In this document: piece after piece, positions 6,084 through 11,307 of the stretch
How the letters are laid out: every line of letters starts with the position of its first letter
Numbering within the stretch: the stretch's first letter is position 1
From: Bdellovibrio sp.
Lineage (GTDB): Bacteria; Bdellovibrionota; Bdellovibrionia; Bdellovibrionales; Bdellovibrionaceae
DNA: 11,307 nucleotides
Direction of reading: 5' to 3'
Assembly: GCA_017745015.1 (NCBI GenBank)
Contig: JAGIAF010000088.1
Span: 255-11,561 of the forward strand
The notes under the pieces: model-generated
The model's input: the letters and a program-made list of their open reading frames with translations, nothing else
What the model was told of the DNA's origin: nothing
The model's database searches: none
Position numbers and translations under genes: made by a program

Positions 6084-7335
6084 AGTCCTCTTTATGATGA
6101 CCGGATCCATCGCGTGCTACAAAGCATGTCATGTGGTTTCGCGTCTGGTGCAAAATAATTGCGAAGTCCAGGTGGTGATGACTCCTTCCGCATTAAAGTT
6201 CGTCGGCAATGCGACTTTGGAAGGACTGACTGGGAAGCCGGTCGTCAGTGATATGTACACTCAAGGCAATGTGATGGACCATATCCATCTTATTCGTTGG
6301 GCAGATTTGATCTTAGTGGCCCCTGCGACTGCAAACTTCATCAATAAAGCCGCCCAAGGCATTGGCGATGATCTGGTTTCTACTTTGTTCCTGGCTCACG
6401 ACTTTAGAAAGCCGTTCTTAATTGCTCCGGCCATGAATACCAGCATGTACATGCACCCCGTGACTCAGAAATCATTGGAAACTTTGAAATCATTCGGTCT
6501 TAAGATCTTGGATTCAGCCTCTGGTATCTTAGCTTGTGGCGAAGAAGGTTATGGAAAGCTCCTTGAGCCTGACGAGATTTTAAAACTCACTTTGAATGAG
6601 CTTCACCAGGCACTTCCTTCCACTGAGACCTCTGCAGCTGCTCCCCGTTCGCCTGAGCTATCTAAGATCAAAGTTTTGGTAACTGCAGGTGGAACACAAG
6701 AACCCATCGATACGGTTCGTACGATCACGAACTTGAGTTCTGGTCGAACAGGAATTTCTTTAGCGGAGTATTTAAGCCAAATGGGATTTGATGTGACATT
6801 GCTGCAAGCCCACGGCACAGCCAAGGCGGAACACGTCAATCACCGTGATTTCTTCACCAGCTTCGCGAGCCTCAACGAGAAGATGAAGCACTATCTTTCA
6901 ACGGAAAGCTTCACCCATGTGATTCACGCAGCGGCGGTCAGCGATTACTCAGTGGATACTATTGAGGTCAATGGCCAGCAATATCAGCCTCTGCAAGTAA
7001 AAAAGGTCAGCTCCGACGCCGCCACCATGAACGTGCGTTTAAAGCGCAACCCAAAGATAGTTGATCACCTTAAAGAGTATTCAAAAAACAAGGACATCAA
7101 AGTGGTGGCCTTTAAGCTGACAAGCCATGCAACAGCTGAAGAAAAGAAAGCGGCAGTGGAGAAGCTTTTCAACGCCTCCCATGCTGACTATATCGTTCAC
7201 AATGATTTAACGGATATTGATATTATTAATCGCACTCACAGATTTACTTTGTTCAATCATCAAAGTTTTGTGGCCTGCGAAAGTTTGGATCAACTTACGA
7301 GTGAGTTGATCCGTGTCATGATGCCTAAAGGATAG
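6070..7335 (+). CDS. coaBC: bifunctional phosphopantothenoylcysteine decarboxylase / synthetase
   Basis: 421-aa fusion. The N-terminal CoaC domain (about 1-170) is an FMN decarboxylase: TGSIACYK (11-18), catalytic-type H71 in DHIHLIRWAD, PAMNTSMY (120-127) and ACGEEGYG with C156. The C-terminal CoaB domain (about 199-421) joins 4'-phosphopantothenate to cysteine: VTAGGTQEPID (204-214), TNLSSGRTG with N221, AAAVSDY (287-293), KK at 311-312, and ND at 378-379. An Ala/Ser/Pro-rich linker (181-199) separates the two. One difference from the E. coli type is VVAFKLTS (345-352) where E. coli has VVGFAAET. The product is 4'-phosphopantetheine. The gene starts inside the end of panC, with GTGAGG about 10 bases upstream, and coaX follows after 3 bases. 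Confidence 0.96.
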   Translation: MSKSKVLFMMTGSIACYKACHVVSRLVQNNCEVQVVMTPSALKFVGNATLEGLTGKPVVSDMYTQGNVMDHIHLIRWADLILVAPATANFINKAAQGIGDDLVSTLFLAHDFRKPFLIAPAMNTSMYMHPVTQKSLETLKSFGLKILDSASGILACGEEGYGKLLEPDEILKLTLNELHQALPSTETSAAAPRSPELSKIKVLVTAGGTQEPIDTVRTITNLSSGRTGISLAEYLSQMGFDVTLLQAHGTAKAEHVNHRDFFTSFASLNEKMKHYLSTESFTHVIHAAAVSDYSVDTIEVNGQQYQPLQVKKVSSDAATMNVRLKRNPKIVDHLKEYSKNKDIKVVAFKLTSHATAEEKKAAVEKLFNASHADYIVHNDLTDIDIINRTHRFTLFNHQSFVACESLDQLTSELIRVMMPKG

Positions 7336-7338
7336 CTT

Positions 7339-8109
7339 ATGATTTTATGTCTTGATGTCGGAAACACGCAAATTTACGCCGGTCTTTTTGATAAAGACAA
7401 AATGCTTGCATCTTTCCGTAAGAACTCTAAAAGCGGTGCCTCTTCAGACGAAACAGGGATCTTCTTGCGCTCTGCTATTCGCGAAAATGGATACGATCCT
7501 GCAAAGGTCACGCAAATTGCAATCTGCAGCGTGGTTCCGGAAGTGATTTACTCTCTTCGTGGCGCCTGCATGAAGTACTTCAATATTAATCCCTTCATCT
7601 TGCAAGCTGGTGTAAAAACAGGATTGCGCGTGAAGTACCGCAATCCCTTGGAAGTGGGCGCCGATCGCATTGCAAACTCCATTGCCGGGACTCACCTTTA
7701 TCCGAATAAAAACTTGATCATCGTCGATTTGGGAACGGCCACAACATTCTGTGCTGTCACAAAAGAAAAAGACTATCTTGGCGGCTCTATCGTTGCGGGT
7801 CTACGTCTTTGTATGGAGGCTCTGGAAAGCAAAACAGCGAAACTTCCGTCCGTTGAGATCGTAGCGATGCACGAAGCCCTAGGTCGTACGACTGTAGAAA
7901 GCATCCAATCCGGCTTGTACTACAGTCACTTAGGAGCAATGAAAGAGATCATCGCCAAAGTGACTAAAGAATGCTTCCAAGATGAAAAACCATTCGTCAT
8001 CGGCACTGGCGGATTCTCGTCCTTGTTCGAAAAAGAAAAAGTTTTTGATGTTGTTATTCCAGATCTTGTCTTGAAGGGTATGTTGATCTCCCTTCAACAG
8101 AATGCTTAG
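7339..8109 (+). CDS. coaX: type III pantothenate kinase
   Basis: CoaX phosphorylates pantothenate with ATP, the first step of CoA synthesis from the vitamin. It belongs to the ASKHA superfamily and is unrelated to E. coli CoaA. Motifs in 256 aa: DVGNTQIYAGLF with the phosphate loop D6-T10, VGADR (106-110), VDLGTATTF (129-137) with D130, GGSIVAG (148-154, usually GGxIxPG), TAKLP (166-170) and TTVESIQSGL (184-193). Type III enzymes generally need a monovalent cation and are not feedback-inhibited by CoA, so pathway control here may lie elsewhere. It begins 3 bases after coaBC, with AAAGGA as ribosome site; the panD ribosome site overlaps its stop. Confidence 0.96.
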   Translation: MILCLDVGNTQIYAGLFDKDKMLASFRKNSKSGASSDETGIFLRSAIRENGYDPAKVTQIAICSVVPEVIYSLRGACMKYFNINPFILQAGVKTGLRVKYRNPLEVGADRIANSIAGTHLYPNKNLIIVDLGTATTFCAVTKEKDYLGGSIVAGLRLCMEALESKTAKLPSVEIVAMHEALGRTTVESIQSGLYYSHLGAMKEIIAKVTKECFQDEKPFVIGTGGFSSLFEKEKVFDVVIPDLVLKGMLISLQQNA

Positions 8110-8117
8110 AGGTTTAT

Positions 8118-8501
8118 ATGAATATATCTATGTTAAGAACCAAAATTCACCGCGCAACAGTTACTGGGGCCGATCTTGATTATGAAGGCTCTATCAGCAT
8201 CTGTCCTGATCTGATCAAAGAGTCTGGCTTACTGATCAATGAACGCGTTGATATCTACAACTGCAATAACGGCGCGCGCTTTTCAACATATGTGATTAAA
8301 GGCGGTAAAGGCGAAATCTGCCTTAATGGCGCGGCCGCTCGTCATGTTCAAAAGAATGATCTTGTGATCATTTGCTCTTATTGCGGTTTAAGCATGGAAG
8401 AAGCCAAGAAGCACAAGCCCTCCGTGGTCTTTGTAGATTCAAAAAATCGGGCAAAAGAAAAACGCGCAGAAAGCGCCAAGAATAACAAAAATAAAAAATA
8501 G
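8118..8501 (+). CDS. panD: aspartate 1-decarboxylase precursor
   Basis: PanD is a self-cleaving pyruvoyl enzyme that makes beta-alanine from aspartate. The cleavage site YEGSISI places Gly24-Ser25 exactly at the family position; Ser25 becomes the pyruvoyl group of the alpha chain. K9, R54, T57 and Y58 (ARFSTYVI) match substrate-binding and processing residues, and LNGAAAR (69-75) holds the conserved Asn. Total length is 127 aa. The C-terminal tail (about 110-127) is unusually Lys/Asn-rich and looks disordered. The ribosome site AGAGG lies over the coaX stop, 8 bases before the ATG. Position at the operon end, away from panB/panC, still lets PanC receive both of its substrates from one transcript. 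Confidence 0.97.
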   Translation: MNISMLRTKIHRATVTGADLDYEGSISICPDLIKESGLLINERVDIYNCNNGARFSTYVIKGGKGEICLNGAAARHVQKNDLVIICSYCGLSMEEAKKHKPSVVFVDSKNRAKEKRAESAKNNKNKK

Positions 8502-8533
8502 ATTCTGAGAAGATGTCACGTTAGGCTTAGAGC

Positions 8534-9712
8534 ATGACGTTGACATCATTTCAAACCGTAGCCCTCGCCGCCCTTGTTGTATATTTCGGACGTTTGCTAA
8601 AACGCAGAATTGGACTTATTGAAAAATACAATCTGCCGGCTCCGGTCATCGGCGGCTTTATCGTCGCCATAATACTATCCACGTTAAAATCATACGATCT
8701 CTTTACACTCCATTTTAACAAGGAATTTGAAGTCACCTTGATGATCATCTTCTTTGCTTCGGTGGGATACTCGGCTTCCATGCGTTTATTGAAAGCTGGG
8801 GGCCGCGCCGTTATTGGATTCCTCCTTCTGACAATCGGCGGATTGTTGATTCAAATTTTCGCTGGGGTTGGCTTATCAAAAATCATGGGGCTACATCCCC
8901 TCATGGGGGTGATGGCAGGTCCCGTGGCATTAACTGGTGGACCTGGAACTGCCTTAGCATTTGGTCCTTTGTTCGAGCAAGCCGGAGTTCATGGCGCTTC
9001 GATCATTGGTTTGACGACAGCTATGGGTGGTATTGTGCTTGGTGGCCTGATTGGTACGCCACTAGCGACTTACTTGATTAATAAAAAGAATCTGATTGAA
9101 GCACCTAAGGCTGCTGAAGAGCTCGATGAAGCTCACTGGCTAAAAGCTTTAATCAATCGTGATCTGCTTTTGCACGTTCTAGCGATCTGCTTAATTCTGG
9201 GGTTCGGTACAACATTAAGTACTTGGATCAATTCACTAGGTATCACTTTACCAATCTATATAGGCTCCATGATTGTAGCAGCAATCGTACGCAACATTGA
9301 AGATGTAAAACCAATTTTTAAAATCGAAGCACCTTGGATTGAAGAGCTGGGATCTGTGGCACTGACTTTATTTATCGCCATGGCGATTATGAGTTTGCGC
9401 TTGGAAGAACTTCGTCACGCAGCTCTACCGATCATCGTATTCTTAATCGTCCAAGCTGTTCTAGTGGCAATCACCGCCCTGGGACCTGTTTTCTGGCTGG
9501 CAGGCAAAGACTATGAGGCATCCTTAATTGGCGCCGGTTACGTTGGCTTTATGATGGGCACCACGGCCAATGCCATGGCCAATATGTCGTCGCTCTCCCA
9601 AAAATACGGCCCAGCTCCCAAAGCTTTCTTAGTCGTGCCCTTAGTGGGCTCTTGCTTTATTGACTTCATCAATGCCGCACTCATCACACTGTGCCTAAAT
9701 GTTTGGGGATAG
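8534..9712 (+). CDS. gltS: GltS-type sodium/glutamate symporter
   Basis: 392-aa inner-membrane carrier of the ESS (GltS) family, expected to import glutamate with Na+. About ten membrane helices in two inverted halves are visible. The first half carries LPAPVIGGF (34-42) and re-entrant-loop motif VALTGGPGTA (131-140). The second carries the matching loop GTTANAMANM (342-351). A charged cytoplasmic linker (about 183-207) joins the halves. E. coli-like GltS has GGHGT at the first loop; here it is GGPGT, so substrate preference could differ. The ATG at 8534 has only a weak site (TTAGAG). The 32-base gap after panD holds no terminator or clear promoter, so co-transcription with the pan operon is possible; a supply link to the aspartate pool is speculative. 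Confidence 0.88.
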   Translation: MTLTSFQTVALAALVVYFGRLLKRRIGLIEKYNLPAPVIGGFIVAIILSTLKSYDLFTLHFNKEFEVTLMIIFFASVGYSASMRLLKAGGRAVIGFLLLTIGGLLIQIFAGVGLSKIMGLHPLMGVMAGPVALTGGPGTALAFGPLFEQAGVHGASIIGLTTAMGGIVLGGLIGTPLATYLINKKNLIEAPKAAEELDEAHWLKALINRDLLLHVLAICLILGFGTTLSTWINSLGITLPIYIGSMIVAAIVRNIEDVKPIFKIEAPWIEELGSVALTLFIAMAIMSLRLEELRHAALPIIVFLIVQAVLVAITALGPVFWLAGKDYEASLIGAGYVGFMMGTTANAMANMSSLSQKYGPAPKAFLVVPLVGSCFIDFINAALITLCLNVWG

Positions 9713-9752
9713 GGACGGACACACTTTTGGTACCAACTACCAGTACAAAAAG
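9712..9752. repeat. GGGACGGACAC motif plus imperfect palindrome between convergent genes
   Basis: CTTTTgGTAC (9724-9733), a 9-base loop, then GTACaAAAAG (9743-9752) form a 10-position stem with one mismatch. The motif GGGACGGACAC (9712-9722) stands just to its left. This fills most of the 51-base gap between the gltS stop and the DUF523 stop. It lacks the GC-rich stem of a classic terminator but could act as a weak bidirectional one. The motif resembles short repeats seen near REP-associated transposases in other genomes; that is recollection, and only one copy is present here. Confidence 0.4.
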
Positions 9753-9763
9753 GGAACTGTTAC

Positions 9764-10183
9764 CTAGTCGATGGATTCGACTTCGATTCCTGCTGCCAGA
9801 AGTTTTTCTGCGAGGACGCCGTTGCCGTCTTTGGTCTTGCCGCTGAAGGAGCCATCGTAGATACGACCGCAACCACACATGGGGGATTTGGATTTAAGAA
9901 GGGCTTCTTTCACGCCGTGCTTTAGGGCAACCTCAAGAGCCTTGTTAGCTCCTTCTTGATATTGAGCTGTTACGTCTACACCGTTTTTATCGATGACCTT
10001 GTCACCGATGCGTTCCGCCGGAGTGCGAGGAGTCGAAAGACCGCCCATTTCTTCAGGGCATACTGCGATCGTCAGTCCTTCTTCATGAAGAACGGTCACT
10101 TCCTCGCGCAGCTGATGTTTGCCATCATAGCGGCACGGGCGTCCGATTAAACAGGCTGATACTAGAATCTTTCCTTCGCTCAT
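9764..10183 (-). CDS. DUF523 / TudS-like iron-sulfur protein
   Basis: 139-aa small cytosolic protein of the DUF523 family. Signature motifs run in order: VSACLIG (8-14, C11), RPCRYDG (15-21, C17), CPEEMGGLSTPR (42-53, C42), GVDVTAQY (68-75), KSKSPMCGCGRIYDG (97-111, C103 and C105). Members studied as thiouracil desulfidase (TudS) use three conserved cysteines for a [4Fe-4S] cluster; C11, C42 and C103 fit that role here. The native substrate in this organism is unknown, with removal of sulfur from thiolated bases as the best guess. The ATG at 10183 has no Shine-Dalgarno sequence and is preceded by an extended -10, suggesting a leaderless transcript. It is convergent with gltS and divergent from the ABC-F gene. 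Confidence 0.9.
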   Translation of the reverse strand: MSEGKILVSACLIGRPCRYDGKHQLREEVTVLHEEGLTIAVCPEEMGGLSTPRTPAERIGDKVIDKNGVDVTAQYQEGANKALEVALKHGVKEALLKSKSPMCGCGRIYDGSFSGKTKDGNGVLAEKLLAAGIEVESID

Positions 10184-10190
10184 AGGCAGA

Positions 10191-10199
10191 TTTATACCA
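10191..10199 (-). promoter_or_regulatory. extended -10, probable leaderless promoter of the DUF523 gene
   Basis: On the - strand TGGTATAAA gives an extended -10 (TG, one base, TATAAA, 5 of 6 matches). Only 7 bases lie between the hexamer and the ATG at 10183, so transcription would begin at or one base before the start codon. There is no good -35 (TGGCGG at 17 bases). Confidence 0.5.
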
Positions 10200-10240
10200 C
10201 GATTTGCCAGAAGCCGCCAGCCCTGCTAAGGTGAGCCCCT

Positions 10241-11307
10241 ATGGGAATTACGTTATTACAGCTTCAAGACGGCCATAAGGCCTATGGTTCTAAAATCCTC
10301 TTTGATAAAGCGACTTTCGCCATCAATGAGGGCGAGCACGTGGGTGTTATCGGACCGAATGGAGCGGGTAAAACCACCCTATTTAAGATCCTCGTCGACC
10401 AAGAGCATTTGGATGAGGGTCTTGTGACCAAGTCTCAGCAACTGCGCCTCGGCTATTTGGAACAGGAATCTGACTGGAATGTCGCTGAAAAAGTTGAAGA
10501 ATACCTTGATAAGAACTGCATCACGCCCCTGTGGGAGCTGAAGCAGTTCGGCCTGAAATTAGGTTTAACGGAAGGTCACTTCCAATCTCATTTGAAAGAA
10601 CTGAGCGGCGGTTATCGCATGCGCGTGAAGCTTCTTTATTTGATCGGCCAAGAACCTAATTTATTGCTTCTGGATGAGCCGACGAACTTCTTGGACCTTG
10701 AAACCTTGCTCGTGCTTGAAAGCTTCTTGCAAGAGTACAAAGGCGCCTTCCTTTTGATTTCCCATGATCGCGAATTCCTTCGTCGCGTGACGGATCATAT
10801 TTTGGAAGTCGAATCCGGTGATATTGTGAAGTTTGCCGGAAACCTGGATGACTATTTCGAACAAAAAACCATGCTTGCAGAGCTTTTACAAAAACAAGCC
10901 CTCTCACAACAGGCGAAAAGAAATTCCATCATGGACTTCGTCAATCGCTTCGGCGCTAAAGCCACTAAAGCACGCCAAGCACAAAGCCGCTTGAAAGCTT
11001 TGGAAAAAATGGAAGTCATTGAGATCAAAGCAGCTCCGACTCATTCCCATATTCATATTCCTCCGGCAAGTTCCACAGGAAAGATGATCTTGGAAGTAGA
11101 GAATGCAGACTGTGGTTACGGCGATCGCATCATTTTGAAAGACATTACTTTGCGTCTGGAACGCGGCAATCACTTGGGCATTGTAGGCTTAAATGGTGCG
11201 GGTAAATCGACATTGCTTAAATCTTTAGGCGAACAAATTCCTCTGGTTAATGGCACCATCAAGTGGGGCCACCAAGTTCGACTCTCTTACTTTGCCCAGC
11301 ACACTCC
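10241..11307 (+). CDS. ABC-F family ATPase, 3' end outside the window
   Basis: The reading frame is open from ATG 10241 to the window end (355 codons) with no stop, so the gene is partial. It is a soluble twin-ATPase protein of the ABC-F type, which acts on ribosomes and has no membrane domain. Domain 1 has Walker A GPNGAGKTT (38-46), signature LSGGY (121-125), Walker B LLLLDEPTNFLD (141-152) and switch SHDREF (174-179). The interdomain linker (about 205-265) holds the KARQAQSRLKALEKME segment typical of the tRNA-interaction region. Domain 2 begins near 281 with Walker A GLNGAGKST (316-324), and the window cuts it before the signature. The ribosome site AAGGTGA stands about 7 bases before the ATG. 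Subfamily (Uup, YheS or other) is uncertain: translation factor is more likely than antibiotic resistance given the core-gene setting. Confidence 0.93.
   Translation, partial: MGITLLQLQDGHKAYGSKILFDKATFAINEGEHVGVIGPNGAGKTTLFKILVDQEHLDEGLVTKSQQLRLGYLEQESDWNVAEKVEEYLDKNCITPLWELKQFGLKLGLTEGHFQSHLKELSGGYRMRVKLLYLIGQEPNLLLLDEPTNFLDLETLLVLESFLQEYKGAFLLISHDREFLRRVTDHILEVESGDIVKFAGNLDDYFEQKTMLAELLQKQALSQQAKRNSIMDFVNRFGAKATKARQAQSRLKALEKMEVIEIKAAPTHSHIHIPPASSTGKMILEVENADCGYGDRIILKDITLRLERGNHLGIVGLNGAGKSTLLKSLGEQIPLVNGTIKWGHQVRLSYFAQHT

Noticed and set aside
8502..8533. Possible terminator between panD and gltS
   Set aside because: The 32-base gap has no stable hairpin and no T-tract.
10163..10168. 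TAGAAT as a -10 for the ABC-F gene, inside the DUF523 coding region
   Set aside because: There is no extended TG and no matching -35 at 16-18 bases, so it is too weak to list as a promoter.

Overview
The window looks like ordinary chromosomal core DNA of moderate GC content from a Gram-negative bacterium. The protein style suggests a Bdellovibrio-like predatory bacterium (Bdellovibrionota). That assignment is an inference from a lipoprotein and exported-protein cluster, the HAD-IG nucleotidase type and the CoA gene order. No rRNA or species marker is present to confirm it. I see no tRNA, rRNA, CRISPR array, transposase or phage gene.

Layout. (1) 23-1643: a HAD-IG family 5'-nucleotidase on the + strand, followed one base later by a small membrane-anchored, proline-rich protein whose frame looks broken near its start. 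A strong bidirectional terminator closes this unit. (2) 1642-3679: three genes on the - strand for exported or membrane-anchored proteins of unknown function (an N-anchored protein, a secreted protein and a lipoprotein). (3) 3680-3800: a short divergent promoter region. (4) 3801-8501: a tight + strand operon of six genes: a DUF2520 reductase (probable ketopantoate reductase), panB, panC, coaBC, coaX and panD. (5) 8534-9712: a GltS-type sodium/glutamate symporter, 32 bases downstream and possibly in the same transcript. (6) 9764-10183: a DUF523 / TudS-like iron-sulfur protein on the - strand. (7) 10241-11307: an ABC-F ATPase on the + strand, cut off by the window end.

How the genes fit together. 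The pan/CoA operon can account for every enzymatic step from 2-ketoisovalerate plus aspartate to 4'-phosphopantetheine. PanB makes ketopantoate and the DUF2520 protein probably reduces it to pantoate. PanD makes beta-alanine from aspartate, and PanC joins the two into pantothenate. CoaX phosphorylates pantothenate, and CoaBC adds cysteine and decarboxylates. Only the last two CoA steps (CoaD, CoaE) are absent. Genes are separated by 0-8 bases or overlap, so translational coupling is likely.

The most notable observations are the probable non-PanE ketopantoate reductase in a near-complete CoA operon, the apparent one-base frame disruption at about 1425-1430, the cluster of three unassigned exported proteins, a probable leaderless start of the DUF523 gene, and an imperfect palindrome with a GGGACGGACAC motif at 9712-9752. 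I found no evidence for a new defence, mobile or secretion system here.
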